A stretch of 64,000 nucleotides of DNA from an uncultured Opitutia bacterium (GCA_903855995.1 CAIOAN010000012.1:1-64000), one strand, 5' to 3'; counted from the stretch's first letter, positions 14,012-24,161 are shown. Numbers and translations: made by a program. The notes: a model not told the origin generated them from the letters alone.

Positions 14012-15070
14012 TTACTTCACCAAGGTCAGCTTGGACGGGTAGCGGCGTTCGGCGTTCCATTCGCCGAGGTAGATATCGCCGGCGGAGTCGACGTAGAGGT
14101 CGTGCCCATGCCTGAAGACGGACTGCGCCTGGCTGAGTGGCTGGAGCTTACCGTCGATATACTTGGGCTCGCTACCACCCGGTGCGCTGAGGACCTTCTT
14201 GGTGACGCGATCCAGCACGAGCAGGAAGCCCGACTGCGCGAGGCGCTTGCCCTTGGCATCCTTGCTCCAGCAGACGGCGGTATAAATCTTATCGCCACGG
14301 AAGCACAGCTGACCCGCGAAGGCGCCTGGCAGGTCAATGGTGTCGACATACTTACCGTCCAAGGTGAACGCCTTGAGCTGGTTCTGGCTGCGCGAAGGAA
14401 CCCAGACGAGCGGGCCGCGCGGGTCGGAGGCGTCGATCGAGATGCCGTGGGCGTTGCTGAGATTGGCGGCATCCTTCGTCGGCCCGCCCCATTTCTTAAG
14501 CAATTTTCCTTCGAGTGTGAACTCGTAGATGAAATTCGAGCCGTAACCATCGGCGACGAGCAACGTGCCGGCGGGAGTCCGCGCGACCGCGCATGGCATG
14601 AACTTGCCATCGCTCAACCCGAGCTCCTTCGGCGTCGGAAACTTGCGCACGACCTTCCCGTCGGTCGTCAGTAGAGTAATGCGCCCTTCAACAGCGGATG
14701 GGTTCCAGCCTTCAGCCGCCATGTGCCAGCCGGAGTCGACGTGCACGAGATACTCCACGCCGTCTTGTTCAAAAATTGCGAGGCCGTGCCCGCCGCCGAG
14801 GCCGGCACTGATCGAACGCACGTAGCGGCCATCTTTCTCGAAGACGATGAAGTCGTTCTTCGGGTGATCGGTCACCAAGTAGATGCGGCCAGCCTTGTCC
14901 TCAGCCAGCGCGTGCGAATTGACCACCGGGGCGACCGCCGGATCGGCCTTGGCCCATTTCATGTCGACGGAGTAGCGAGCGGAGCCGTGCCCGAGGATGA
15001 GGACATCTTTTTCCTGCGAGAACAGGGCCGCACAAATAAACACAAGGGTGACACGCATAGATTTTATCAT
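14012..15070 (-). CDS. Secreted NHL/six-bladed beta-propeller protein
   Basis: A 352-residue protein with a short signal peptide (MRVTLVFICAALFSQ, starting at M1 or M5) and repeated beta-propeller blades. Blade-like repeats include HALAEDKAGRIYLVTD, CAVARTPAGTLLVADGYGS, HGISIDASDPRGPLVWV and HDLYVDSAGDIYLGEW. The order resembles NHL-repeat or peptidyl-amidating-lyase-like propellers, but the lyase metal and catalytic residues cannot be assigned with confidence. It is probably periplasmic or extracellular. Its ATG overlaps the stop of the upstream small gene by 4 bp (15067-15070), indicating co-transcription. Confidence 0.72.
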   Translation of the reverse strand: MIKSMRVTLVFICAALFSQEKDVLILGHGSARYSVDMKWAKADPAVAPVVNSHALAEDKAGRIYLVTDHPKNDFIVFEKDGRYVRSISAGLGGGHGLAIFEQDGVEYLVHVDSGWHMAAEGWNPSAVEGRITLLTTDGKVVRKFPTPKELGLSDGKFMPCAVARTPAGTLLVADGYGSNFIYEFTLEGKLLKKWGGPTKDAANLSNAHGISIDASDPRGPLVWVPSRSQNQLKAFTLDGKYVDTIDLPGAFAGQLCFRGDKIYTAVCWSKDAKGKRLAQSGFLLVLDRVTKKVLSAPGGSEPKYIDGKLQPLSQAQSVFRHGHDLYVDSAGDIYLGEWNAERRYPSKLTLVK

Positions 15071-15381
15071 CCGAGGATTTCGGTAGCGATTTCTTCCCAG
15101 AGGTCGCCGATCTGGGCCGGCTTCCGCACCGGCCGGCCGGCTTCCGCGAACCAGTAGCGGGCGTTAGCGAGATCGCCCTCGATGAGGTGCAGTAATGCAT
15201 GCAGCCAGGAACCTATCGGCGTCTCGATATCCTGGGCGATTTGATGCGCCGCATCCCATTCTCCCTTCTTGATCAACCAGAGCACCCTGGCCTCGGGCGA
15301 CAGACCGGCAGGCGGCTGCGGATCGCGGGCGGCGGAAATCTTAAGCTCGGCGGGGGTCATGTCGGGTAAAGTCGTCATCAT
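15067..15381 (-). CDS. Small conserved hypothetical protein
   Basis: About 104 residues from ATG 15381 (a second ATG follows at 15378). The core reads LWLIKKGEWDAAHQIAQDIE, then SWLHALLHLIEGDLANARYWF. This helical pattern resembles one or two TPR-like hairpins. There is no signal peptide or catalytic motif. The upstream extension of the frame to 15462 is not family-like. It overlaps the propeller gene by 4 bp. The function is unknown. Confidence 0.68.
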   Translation of the reverse strand: MMTTLPDMTPAELKISAARDPQPPAGLSPEARVLWLIKKGEWDAAHQIAQDIETPIGSWLHALLHLIEGDLANARYWFAEAGRPVRKPAQIGDLWEEIATEILG

Positions 15382-15476
15382 TGGGTCCGAAGGTGGGCGG
15401 TGACAATTCCGGAGCGAAGCCCTGCCCCCTTGCCAAGCAGGCCGCGGGCTCCATTCTGGCAACCACCCCCCTTCTG

Positions 15477-16466
15477 ATGATCCGTCACATCATCCGCCAT
15501 CGCCCCCTGATTGTCGCCTCTGGCGTTGCTTTCATCCTCCTCGTCGATGCGTCGAATCAGATGGAAGTCCCCATACGCCACGTGCCCGGCGAAATCTACA
15601 ATCGCTACCTGAGCACCCTGCGCGCCAGCGACGCCCCCGCCCGACTGCTCGACGAAGCCAAGGCGGACAACGCCCAGGCCCAATATATTTATGCGCTGCG
15701 CCACACGCGCTTCGCTCCCGCCGACCTGCAAATCGAGCCCGATTCAACAGTCGCCTTCACCTGGATGAGCAAGGCCGCCGCGAATCGCCACCCCCGGGCC
15801 ATGGCCGTGCTTGCGCTCTATTACTTAAAAGGTATCGGCACAGCAAAGGACGAAGAGAAAGCGAGCGCGTGGGCGCAGAAGGCTTCCGACAAGGGTCAGC
15901 CGATGGGAACCCGCCTGCTGGGCGAACTGCGCCTCATCGAGGCGGAACGATTGGAACAACAGTTCAAGGCCCAGCACGCGACCGAGGACGAAAGTTCGGG
16001 CAGTTTTCAAATCGCCCGCAAAGCGATGCAGGCGCGCCGTAACGAAATCAGCAAGGCGGGCTTCGGGCAGATTGAGTTAGCCGCCAAGGCCGGAGATCCG
16101 CCCGCCCTGCGACTTCTGGGCAAGGCCTACGAAGAAGGCCACCCCGGCTTCACCCAGAACTACCGCGCCGCCATGGATTACTACAATCAGGCGGCCTTGA
16201 AGCGCGATCCGCTTGCCATGCAACTGCTCGCCGAACGGTATGAAGGCGGCACGACGACACCCCAGAGCCTTTCGTCCGCCTACGCCTGGCGCCTCGTAAT
16301 CTTCGAACTATCCGGAGACGACAAAGACCGGAGCCGGCTGGGCGAGCTGAAAAAAGTCATGAACCTCGCCGAGATACTCGCCGGACAAGAACAAGCCCAG
16401 ATAGCCCTCCGGCAGCTCCCGTCGGAAAACGACGCGGCTCTGGCCCGGCTCAGCCAAAGCCGCTGA
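15477..16466 (+). CDS. Sel1-like repeat protein with N-terminal membrane anchor
   Basis: About 329 residues starting MIRHIIRHRPLIVASGVAFILL, an N-terminal signal anchor. At least four Sel1/TPR-like units follow: AQYIYALRHTRF, AMAVLALYYLKGIGTAKDEE, ALRLLGKAYEEGHPGFTQNY and AMQLLAERYEGGTTTPQSL. Sel1 repeats are protein-interaction scaffolds often found in the periplasm. A coiled-coil-like charged stretch separates the second and third units. The open frame runs upstream to 15381, but ATG 15477 puts the membrane segment at the N-terminus. The specific role is unknown. Confidence 0.75.
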   Translation: MIRHIIRHRPLIVASGVAFILLVDASNQMEVPIRHVPGEIYNRYLSTLRASDAPARLLDEAKADNAQAQYIYALRHTRFAPADLQIEPDSTVAFTWMSKAAANRHPRAMAVLALYYLKGIGTAKDEEKASAWAQKASDKGQPMGTRLLGELRLIEAERLEQQFKAQHATEDESSGSFQIARKAMQARRNEISKAGFGQIELAAKAGDPPALRLLGKAYEEGHPGFTQNYRAAMDYYNQAALKRDPLAMQLLAERYEGGTTTPQSLSSAYAWRLVIFELSGDDKDRSRLGELKKVMNLAEILAGQEQAQIALRQLPSENDAALARLSQSR

Positions 16467-16518
16467 CCTAAAGACGAACGGGGTTTGACGCATCGGGGCT
16501 TCCCGCCTCGATAGCGTC

Positions 16519-19500
16519 ATGTCCGTTCAGCCACGCCGTGCCTTGACCGGCGTGCCCGCGCACGCCTGGGCGGCCTGTGCCTGTTCCGAAGGTGCGGAGC
16601 GGAGCGTAATCATCCTTCTAGCCTCCAATCTCGGCGCGGCCGAAACCTTGGCGGAAGAAACCTCGCAGCTCCTCACGCTACTCAACGGCGCCCTGCCCGT
16701 CGCCCGCACCCTGACCGAATCTGACGCAGCGGTTCCGGCCTTCGAGGCCGACTGTGACCTGCTCGGCGTGCTCTCCCTGCTGCGCCATGGCGGCCACGAC
16801 CCAAAGAAGCCGCTGCTCATCGCCTGCACCCCGGGATCCATCACCCGACGTTCGCCCGCCCCCGAGGCGAGCGCCCAGGCGGAGATCGTCGTGCGCAAGG
16901 GCGAGAAACTTGCGCTCCGCGATTTCGCCAAACGGCTGGCGGAAGATTTCGGCTACGCCCACGAAGCCCTCTGCGAACAGCCTGGCGAGTTTGCCCTGCG
17001 CGGCGGCATCCTCGACGTCTACCCGCTCAACGCCCAGATGCCCGTGCGCATCGACCTCTTCGGCGACACGGTGGAATCACTCCGCCCATTCGACCCCGCG
17101 ACGCAACGCAGTGAAGGCGAAGTCGACGGCCTCGTCATCTGCGCCCCGCGCGACGATTCGGGCACCGCACCCGAAGCCCCTTTCTTCCGGCACCTACCCG
17201 CCGACACGCTGATCATCTCGGTCGACCATTGCCACGAGGACGTTCTCTGCACGGAGCTCCACCGGGCTAAAGTCGATGAGCTCATCCTCGAGGAAACCGA
17301 TGATGCTCCGGTCGGCTACGAGGCCCTCGCCCTTGAATCTGCGCCAGGGGAATCACTGCTCATCGGCGGCGCCACGGATAGCTCGGAGGCCCGACCCGCC
17401 TTGCTCCGCGCCGCAGCCTCGCTGGCCAAAGACGGCCGACCCTGCCTGCTCGCCGGCGACACGGATGGATCGGTCGATCGACTGAACGCGGATATCGCCG
17501 GCGCCAAGATCCGCGGCTTTACCCCGCGCGTCATCCATGGACGCTTCGGGGGCGGCATTCTTCTCGCCGCCGGAAAACTTCCCGGACTGCTCCGGGACGG
17601 ACTCATCCTGCTCACCGAGCGCGAACTATTCGGAAGGCGGAAGCGACCACTCGCCTCCTTGCCGCGCCGGCGCACCGCCGTTCGGGCCGCTGTCGGCCGC
17701 GCCCTTGACTTTGGCGAACTCGCCGACGGCGACGCGCTCGTGCATGCGACCCAAGGCGTCTGCCTATTCCGTGGCATCAAGGCCCACGAGCATAACGGGC
17801 GAACCGAAGACTTCATCGGCCTCGAGTTTGCGACGAAATCGATGTTGCACCTCCCCCTACGGGAATCGCATCTCCTCACGCGATACATCGGCATCGGCCG
17901 GATTCATCCGAAACTTTCCAAGCTCGGTGGAGGCGGCTGGGAAAAGTCGCGTAAGGCCGCCGAGAAAGCGACCGTGGACCTCGCCGCGCAATTGCTGGCG
18001 ATGCAGGCCGAGCGCTCCACCAAGCCAGGCATCTCGCACCCGAAGGATGCAGAAAACGCCTGGATGGGCGAGTTCGAACGTTCCTTTCCACACCGCGAGA
18101 CACCCGACCAAGCGCGCGCCATCACCGAAGTAAAAGCCGACATGGAACGGGCGGCGCCGATGGATCGGCTCGTCAGCGGCGACGTCGGCTTCGGCAAGAC
18201 CGAGGTGGCCTTACGCGCCGCGTTCAAATGCGTACTCGGCGGGCGACAGGTCGCGATTCTCGCGCCCACGACCGTCCTCGCCCAGCAACACTTCGAAAGT
18301 TTTAAAGAGCGTCTGGCCCGCTGGCCCGTCTCCGTCGAACTCCTCAGCGGCTACCGCACCGCCAAGCAGAAGGCCGACGTCCGGGCGCGGGCCGCGGCCG
18401 GCACGGTGGATATCGTCGTCGGCACACACGCACTGCTTTCCGATGGCACGAGCTTCGGCCGCCTCGGCCTCGTCATCATCGACGAAGAACATCGCTTCGG
18501 CGTTCGCCACAAGGAGCGCCTCAAACAGTTGCGGTCCGAAGTCGACGTGCTCGCCATGAGCGCCACGCCGATTCCGCGGACCCTCTACCTCGCCTTGGTC
18601 GGCGCACGCGACCTGAGCGTCATCGAGACGCCGCCGCGCGAACGCCTGCCCATCCGCACCGTCGTGCGCAGTTACGACGAGAAACTCGTGCGCGACGCCG
18701 TGAAAGCCGAGCTCGCCCGCGGCGGACAGGTCTTCTACCTGCACAATCGCGTGGAAACCATCCGGGCCGTCGCGGAACGCCTTGCGGCGCTGCTCCCCAA
18801 GGCGCGCATTATCGTCGGCCACGGCCAGATGGGCGCGGGCGAACTGGAAGAGACCATGTCCGCGTTTGTCGCCGGCGAATACGATGTGCTCGTCTGCACG
18901 ACGATCATTGAAACCGGTTTGGATATCCCGAACTGCAACACCCTGATTATCGAGGGCGCGGACCGCTTCGGACTGGCGCAGCTCTACCAGCTGCGCGGCC
19001 GCGTCGGTCGTTTCAATCGCCAGGCTTACGCCTACCTCTTCCTCCACCGCCACGCCGCGCTCGTCGGCACGGCACATCGGCGCCTGTCCGCTATCCGGCA
19101 ATATAACCAGCTCGGTGCCGGCTTCCGTATCGCCATGCGCGACCTCGAGCTGCGCGGCGCGGGCAACATCCTCGGCGCGGCCCAGAGCGGCCACGTGGCC
19201 ACCGTGGGCTTTGATTTATATTGCCAGCTGCTACGCCGCAGCGTGGCCAAGCTGCGTGGCGACAAGGGAGCGATTAGCGAACGCTGCGAAGTAAACCTCG
19301 ATTTTATCGACCACACGCAGGCCGCTCTCGGCACCGAGCAGGCTAATTCGAGCGACGGCGAAGTCGCCTTACTAACCGCCACGCTCCCCGCAGACTGGAT
19401 TCCCGAGACCCGCCTGCGCATCGAGGCGTTCCGCCGCGTGGCCCTGGCCCTCGACGGCGCGGAGGTCGCCGAACTACGGACCTCGCTCAAAGACCGCTAC

Positions 19501-19752
19501 GGCAAGCTTCCGCCTGAAGCAGAAGCCTTGCTGAGCCTGGCCGAGATTCGCTGTCTGGCGGAGGAGAAAGGTGTCATTTCCGTGACAACCGACGGCCATA
19601 CTTTGCGCTGCCTAAGCATCGCAAATCAACGGGCTCCTGAGCCGATTATGGTCGGCAACCGGTTTCCCCGCTTGACCGTCAAGGACCCCCTGCGGAAACT
19701 GAAAGAAATCCGAGGATTCCTCGCACGCATCCTTCCTCCTTCCGGTACATGA
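16519..19752 (+). CDS. mfd: Transcription-repair coupling factor Mfd
   Basis: A 1077-residue Mfd. This DNA translocase pushes RNA polymerase stalled at lesions off DNA and recruits UvrA. Order: a UvrB-homology module (FALRGGILDVYPLNAQMPVRI at about 155-175), the RNAP-interacting domain (LVHATQGVCLFRGI), then the RecG-like motor with Walker A GDVGFGKTEVA near 554 and DEEH near 655. The TRG motif follows (GRVGRFNRQAYAYL), then a C-terminal regulatory domain. It is somewhat shorter than the usual 1,100-1,200 residues, with the shortening in the N-terminal region. It overlaps the following chaperone gene by 4 bp. Confidence 0.95.
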   Translation: MSVQPRRALTGVPAHAWAACACSEGAERSVIILLASNLGAAETLAEETSQLLTLLNGALPVARTLTESDAAVPAFEADCDLLGVLSLLRHGGHDPKKPLLIACTPGSITRRSPAPEASAQAEIVVRKGEKLALRDFAKRLAEDFGYAHEALCEQPGEFALRGGILDVYPLNAQMPVRIDLFGDTVESLRPFDPATQRSEGEVDGLVICAPRDDSGTAPEAPFFRHLPADTLIISVDHCHEDVLCTELHRAKVDELILEETDDAPVGYEALALESAPGESLLIGGATDSSEARPALLRAAASLAKDGRPCLLAGDTDGSVDRLNADIAGAKIRGFTPRVIHGRFGGGILLAAGKLPGLLRDGLILLTERELFGRRKRPLASLPRRRTAVRAAVGRALDFGELADGDALVHATQGVCLFRGIKAHEHNGRTEDFIGLEFATKSMLHLPLRESHLLTRYIGIGRIHPKLSKLGGGGWEKSRKAAEKATVDLAAQLLAMQAERSTKPGISHPKDAENAWMGEFERSFPHRETPDQARAITEVKADMERAAPMDRLVSGDVGFGKTEVALRAAFKCVLGGRQVAILAPTTVLAQQHFESFKERLARWPVSVELLSGYRTAKQKADVRARAAAGTVDIVVGTHALLSDGTSFGRLGLVIIDEEHRFGVRHKERLKQLRSEVDVLAMSATPIPRTLYLALVGARDLSVIETPPRERLPIRTVVRSYDEKLVRDAVKAELARGGQVFYLHNRVETIRAVAERLAALLPKARIIVGHGQMGAGELEETMSAFVAGEYDVLVCTTIIETGLDIPNCNTLIIEGADRFGLAQLYQLRGRVGRFNRQAYAYLFLHRHAALVGTAHRRLSAIRQYNQLGAGFRIAMRDLELRGAGNILGAAQSGHVATVGFDLYCQLLRRSVAKLRGDKGAISERCEVNLDFIDHTQAALGTEQANSSDGEVALLTATLPADWIPETRLRIEAFRRVALALDGAEVAELRTSLKDRYGKLPPEAEALLSLAEIRCLAEEKGVISVTTDGHTLRCLSIANQRAPEPIMVGNRFPRLTVKDPLRKLKEIRGFLARILPPSGT

Positions 19753-20831
19753 ACGTCCCCCTCCTCTCCTTCGCACTCCTGCTCGGCGCCTCCGCGGCAT
19801 CCGGACAGAGCGCTCCCGCTAGTTTGGAGGAAACGGCCGCGCAGCGCATGACGGCTGTCAACTCTGACCGCATCGTCGCCTCGGCCGCCGGACAAGGCAT
19901 CACCGCCTCCGACATCCGCCGCCAGCTCGAACCTTCCATCCAGCAACTTCGCGCCAAAGGCCAGAGCGACGTGACGTTTTTCAAGGAACTCGAAAAAGTC
20001 AAAGACGAGACGCTCAATGCCATGACCGAGCACCAACTCGTCATCGCCGAGTTCCGCGCCAGCGCCGCCAAACTCCCGGGGATCTACACCGACGGGCGCA
20101 TCGAAGAAATCATCCGCCATGATTTCGGCGGCGACCGCAATCGCTATGTCGCCTCCCTCCGGGCCGGCGGCTTGACCCCGCTTTCCCACCGCAAATTCAT
20201 CGAAGACGAGATCATCTTTGATTACATGGTTAGCGAAGTCCGGCGCACCGCCCTTGTCGTCGGACCCGGCCAGATCTCTGAATATTTCGAGAGTCACAAG
20301 CCCGACTTCGTGCGCAACGAGCAGATTCGCTTTCGTCAGATCACCCTGACCACGGGGGCGGCCGAATCGACCGAAGACGCACGTGCGCGTGCGACCGTCT
20401 GGGCCGACGCCCTGCGCCACCCCGAAAAAATCCCGGCCACACTCGCCCGTTTCAAAATCAACACCACCAAACTTAATTCCGCGCCCACGTTCGGCGATAT
20501 CGCCGAGCGCATCAGTACCGACGGTTACGCCACGAAGGGCGGCGACTCCGGCTGGCGGGACGTCGACGCCATCAACGAAAAAGTCGTCGGTATCATCAAG
20601 AAACTGCCGATCGGGCAGGCCTCTGAAGCCATTGAATTCGACCTCCCCGGCGGCAAGCCTGTCTGGTTCATCGTCGTCCGGGAAGGCATCCACCCCAAGG
20701 GCTACGCCGACCTGAATGACCCCGATGTCATCATAGACATCGAAAACCGCGTGCGCGCCGAGAATTTCAAAGCGGCGATGACCACCTGGATCGCTGACCT
20801 GCGCCGCAAGCACCTCGTCGAAATTCGCTGA
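19749..20831 (+). CDS. SurA-like periplasmic peptidyl-prolyl isomerase/chaperone
   Basis: A 360-residue exported protein. The signal peptide (MNVPLLSFALLLGASAASG) precedes a SurA-type N-terminal chaperone region (SDRIVASAAGQGITASDIRRQLEP). A parvulin (PpiC) domain follows at about 195-320, with EQIRFRQITLTT, the GGDSGWRDVDAINEKV signature and a VWFIVVREG closing strand. It is expected to assist outer-membrane protein folding. Its start overlaps the mfd stop by 4 bp, and malQ begins 1 bp after its stop, so the three genes look co-transcribed. Confidence 0.82.
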   Translation: MNVPLLSFALLLGASAASGQSAPASLEETAAQRMTAVNSDRIVASAAGQGITASDIRRQLEPSIQQLRAKGQSDVTFFKELEKVKDETLNAMTEHQLVIAEFRASAAKLPGIYTDGRIEEIIRHDFGGDRNRYVASLRAGGLTPLSHRKFIEDEIIFDYMVSEVRRTALVVGPGQISEYFESHKPDFVRNEQIRFRQITLTTGAAESTEDARARATVWADALRHPEKIPATLARFKINTTKLNSAPTFGDIAERISTDGYATKGGDSGWRDVDAINEKVVGIIKKLPIGQASEAIEFDLPGGKPVWFIVVREGIHPKGYADLNDPDVIIDIENRVRAENFKAAMTTWIADLRRKHLVEIR

Positions 20832-20832
20832 G

Positions 20833-22347
20833 ATGAGTGCGAACCGACGCGACCCTAAGGCCGAAGTCGGCCGGGTTCCCGCCGCCCCCTTCCACTGCAA
20901 GGCCTTTCCGGTGCGCACCGCCGGGGCCCTCCTCCATGTCACCGCGCTACCCGGCGATGGGCCGGTCGGTAATCTCGGTGCCGCGGCGCACCGCTTCGTC
21001 GACTTCCTCCACGCGGCCGGTTTCAGTTGGTGGCAAGTCTGCCCCCTGGGCCCGACCGGCTACGGAGACTCGCCGTACCAGGCCCTTTCCGTATTCGCCG
21101 GAAATCCTTACCTACTGGACCTGGACGACCTTGAGGCTCGCGGCCTCGTCACCGCCGAGGAAAAAGCCAGCCAACGCCGACAGGGCGACGAGCCTACCGA
21201 CTATGGACGTCTGTGGAATGAGCTGCGACCCCTCCTGCACAAGGTTGCCGAACGTGGCCGCGCCCTGCTAGCCACCGACCAAGCCTTCGCCGAGTTCCGC
21301 CTGAAAGAGGCCAGCTGGCTGGATGATTGGTGCCGCTTCTCCGCGCTGCGTGAAAGCAACGGCTTCACCGCCCCGCACACCTGGAGCAGTCAGGCCGTCA
21401 GCGAGGAGGCACGCGCCGAAGCCGCCGTACTGCAGTTCCTCTTCGCCGTGCAATGGAAAGCCCTCCGTGCCTACGCGCATCAACGCGGCGTGCGCCTTTT
21501 CGGCGATGAACCTATCTACGTCTCGAGCGACGGGTGTGATGCGAAGTTCCGCCCCGAGCTTTTTCAACTCGACGCCGCCGGTCGCCCGACCGCCGTCGCC
21601 GGTGTGCCACCGGATTACTTCGCCGAAGACGGCCAGCTCTGGGGTAATCCGCTTTACCGCTGGGATCATCACGCCGCCGACGGCTTCGCTTGGTGGAAGG
21701 CGCGGGTACGGCACGACCTAGAACTGTTTGACGCCATCCGCATCGACCATTTCCGCGGTATTCATGACTACTGGAGCGTGCCCTCCGGTGCGCCCAACGC
21801 CCGCGGCGGCGAATGGTGCCAAGGGCCGGACCTGTCGTTCACGAACGCGCTCGGCGATCTGGCGCTCGTCGCCGAAGACCTTGGCCTGCTCTCCCCCGGC
21901 GTGGAGGTGCTCCGCAAAGCCGCGAAACTACCTGGCATGTCCGTGCTCCAATTCGGCTTCGGCGGAGAACTCGCACAAAATCCGCACTACCCACCCAACA
22001 TCACCGAAGACCGGATTGTCTATACCGGTACGCACGACAACGACACCCTCGTCGGCTGGTATAAGCAGGCTCAGCCCCAGGAACGTGCGCGCCTCGACGA
22101 ACTCTACGGCGCGATGGAAAGCCCGCACATCACGCTAGCGGAGGCCGCCCTGGCCGCGCCAGGTATCGCGACGTTCATCCCCGCCCAAGATTTGCTCGGA
22201 CTAGGCTCCGAGGCGCGCTTCAACACGCCAGGCAACCCACAGGGCAACTGGACGTGGCGCATGACGGATGCGCAGCTAACCCAACTCACCTGCGCGGCGG
22301 ATAGCTGGAAGCAGCGCCTACGGGCCGCCCGGCGACTCAGCGCGTAA
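20833..22347 (+). CDS. malQ: 4-alpha-glucanotransferase (amylomaltase) MalQ
   Basis: A 504-residue GH77 enzyme that transfers maltodextrin segments between alpha-1,4-glucans. The nucleophile D305 sits in AIRIDHFRG, the acid/base E348 in LVAEDLG, and the transition-state Asp D402 in GTHDNDT. WWQVCPLGPTGYGDSPYQ and GDEPIYVSSDG are further GH77 signatures. It is the compact bacterial form without N-terminal starch-binding domains. The 3' end overlaps ettA on the other strand by 11 bp. Confidence 0.95.
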   Translation: MSANRRDPKAEVGRVPAAPFHCKAFPVRTAGALLHVTALPGDGPVGNLGAAAHRFVDFLHAAGFSWWQVCPLGPTGYGDSPYQALSVFAGNPYLLDLDDLEARGLVTAEEKASQRRQGDEPTDYGRLWNELRPLLHKVAERGRALLATDQAFAEFRLKEASWLDDWCRFSALRESNGFTAPHTWSSQAVSEEARAEAAVLQFLFAVQWKALRAYAHQRGVRLFGDEPIYVSSDGCDAKFRPELFQLDAAGRPTAVAGVPPDYFAEDGQLWGNPLYRWDHHAADGFAWWKARVRHDLELFDAIRIDHFRGIHDYWSVPSGAPNARGGEWCQGPDLSFTNALGDLALVAEDLGLLSPGVEVLRKAAKLPGMSVLQFGFGGELAQNPHYPPNITEDRIVYTGTHDNDTLVGWYKQAQPQERARLDELYGAMESPHITLAEAALAAPGIATFIPAQDLLGLGSEARFNTPGNPQGNWTWRMTDAQLTQLTCAADSWKQRLRAARRLSA

Positions 22348-24013
22348 GCCGGCGATACTTCGGACGGCGCGGCGTATCCGAATCGAGGCCGAGGCGCTTG
22401 CGCCGATCTTCGAGATAGTCGCCGTAGTTGCCCTCGTGCCAAACGACCGTGCTGTTGTCCTCGAACGCGAGGATGTGTGTGGCCACGCGGTCGAGGAACC
22501 AACGGTCGTGGGTCACGATAACCGCGCAACCCGCAAAACCTTCGAGCGCATCCTCCAACGCGCGGATGGTATTCACATCGAGATCGTTGGTCGGCTCATC
22601 GAGCAGCAGCACGTTGGCGCCGGACTTGATGAGTCGAGCGAGGTGGATCCGGTTGCGTTCGCCCCCCGACATCACCCCGACCTTACGCTGCTGCACATCG
22701 CCCGTGAAACCGAAACGCGCGGCGTAGGCGCGAGCCGGCACCATGATCTTCCCGAGATGCACCATATCCTGCCCATCAGAAATCGCGGACCACAGCGGCA
22801 CATCGGCCGGCAGGGCGTCGCGCGACTGATCGACGTAGGCGATTTTCACCGATTCACCGACAGTGAGCGTGCCCTTGTCGGGCTTCTCCTGTCCAGTGAT
22901 CATACGGAAGAGCGTGGTCTTGCCGGCGCCATTAGGGCCGACGACCCCGACGATTCCGCCCGCAGGCAGGGTGAAATTGACATCCTCCATCAGGATGCGG
23001 TCGCCGTAGCCCTTCATGAGGCCGCGGGCGTCGATGACCGCGCCGCCGAGACGCGGGCCCGGGGGAATCCAAATTTCCGCGGCTTTTTCCTGCTGTCCCT
23101 GGTCCTGCGTGAGCATCTGTTCGTAGGCACGCAGGCGGGCCTTATTCTTCGCCACGCGGGCTTTGGGCGAGGCGGCGGCCCATTCGCGTTCACGCTCCAT
23201 GGAGCGCGAACGGGCGGCGGATTGCTTCTCCTCCATCTCCAGGCGTTGCTGCTTCTGCTGCAGCCAAGAAGAGTAATTGCCTTTCCAAGGGATACCGCGG
23301 CCGCGATCGAGCTCTAAGATCCAGCCCGCGACGTTGTCCAGGAAGTAACGGTCGTGCGTGATCGCGATGACCGTCCCCTTATAACTCTGCAGATGCCGTT
23401 CAAGCCAGGCGACCGTGTCGGCATCGAGGTGATTGGTCGGTTCGTCGAGCAACAGGATGTCTGGCTCCATCAGCAGCAGGCGGCACAGCGCCACGCGGCG
23501 CTTCTCGCCGCCTGAGAGCGCGGAGACGACCGCCTCACCCGGCGGGCAGCGCAGGGCCTCCATCGCCATCTCGATGCGAGCGTCGAGATCCCAGCCGCCG
23601 CGCGTATCAAGAATCGTCTGAATCTCACCCTGGCGGGCCAGAATCTTTTCCTGCTCCTTTATGTCGTCGGTCTCCGAGACCTTCACGAACGTCTCGTCAT
23701 ACTCCTCCAGCAGCACCTTCATCGGGCCAGCCGCCTGCATCACGCATTCGCCGACCGTGAGATGTTCATCGAGCCGGGGCTCCTGGGCGAGATAGCCGAG
23801 CGTATAGCCCGGGACCTGAGAAATGGCGCCGTCGAATTCCTTGTCCTCGCCCGCCATGATTTTTAGCAGCGTCGACTTGCCGGAACCGTTGAGGCCGAGG
23901 ACGCCAATTTTGGCCCCATAATAATATGAAAGGGAGATGTCCCGGAAAACGGGCTTCTTTTCGAAGAACTTCGTCACCCCCGTCATTGTGAAAATCACCT
24001 TGTCGTCGGCCAT
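22337..24013 (-). CDS. ettA: Energy-dependent translational throttle protein EttA (ABC-F ATPase)
   Basis: A 558-residue soluble ABC-F protein with two ATPase cassettes and no membrane domain. The first has GLNGSGKSTLLK and LSGGEKRRVALCRLL; the second has GPNGAGKTTLFRM and MSGGERNRIHLARLI. The linker between them holds the charged helical stretch with SARSRSMEREREW, and the first cassette contains the arm. EttA binds the ribosomal E site and gates entry into elongation according to ATP/ADP. N-terminal IFTMTGVTKFFEKKPVFRDI fits EttA better than Uup. Divergent from nusA across a 184-bp gap. Confidence 0.93.
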   Translation of the reverse strand: MADDKVIFTMTGVTKFFEKKPVFRDISLSYYYGAKIGVLGLNGSGKSTLLKIMAGEDKEFDGAISQVPGYTLGYLAQEPRLDEHLTVGECVMQAAGPMKVLLEEYDETFVKVSETDDIKEQEKILARQGEIQTILDTRGGWDLDARIEMAMEALRCPPGEAVVSALSGGEKRRVALCRLLLMEPDILLLDEPTNHLDADTVAWLERHLQSYKGTVIAITHDRYFLDNVAGWILELDRGRGIPWKGNYSSWLQQKQQRLEMEEKQSAARSRSMEREREWAAASPKARVAKNKARLRAYEQMLTQDQGQQEKAAEIWIPPGPRLGGAVIDARGLMKGYGDRILMEDVNFTLPAGGIVGVVGPNGAGKTTLFRMITGQEKPDKGTLTVGESVKIAYVDQSRDALPADVPLWSAISDGQDMVHLGKIMVPARAYAARFGFTGDVQQRKVGVMSGGERNRIHLARLIKSGANVLLLDEPTNDLDVNTIRALEDALEGFAGCAVIVTHDRWFLDRVATHILAFEDNSTVVWHEGNYGDYLEDRRKRLGLDSDTPRRPKYRRLTR

Positions 24014-24136
24014 GGGGGATTAGGTTCGAAGAAGCGCCCCCGGGGGCAAGCGGAACCCGGCGGGCGGGGGCCTTTCCCGCTCTTGACATCGGAAGGGGGC
24101 GGACCAAGGTGGGAGTCAGTTCACCTTTACCGAGGT

Positions 24137-24161
24137 GGGTCCTGCCGGACCCGCTTTTTTT
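24137..24161 (+). terminator. Terminator-like hairpin (possible attenuator) in the nusA leader
   Basis: GGGTCC (24137-24142) pairs with GGACCC (24147-24152) over a 4-nt loop, followed by GC and seven T residues, which is the form of an intrinsic terminator. It lies about 36 bp before the nusA ATG. A TTGACA box at 24083 is a candidate -35, though no good -10 follows. Upstream, CACCT (24122) can pair with AGGTG (24133), and AAGGTG (24106) with CACCTT (24122). Alternative folds are therefore possible, as in an attenuator. Autoregulation of nusA is known in other bacteria; here it is inference. Confidence 0.6.
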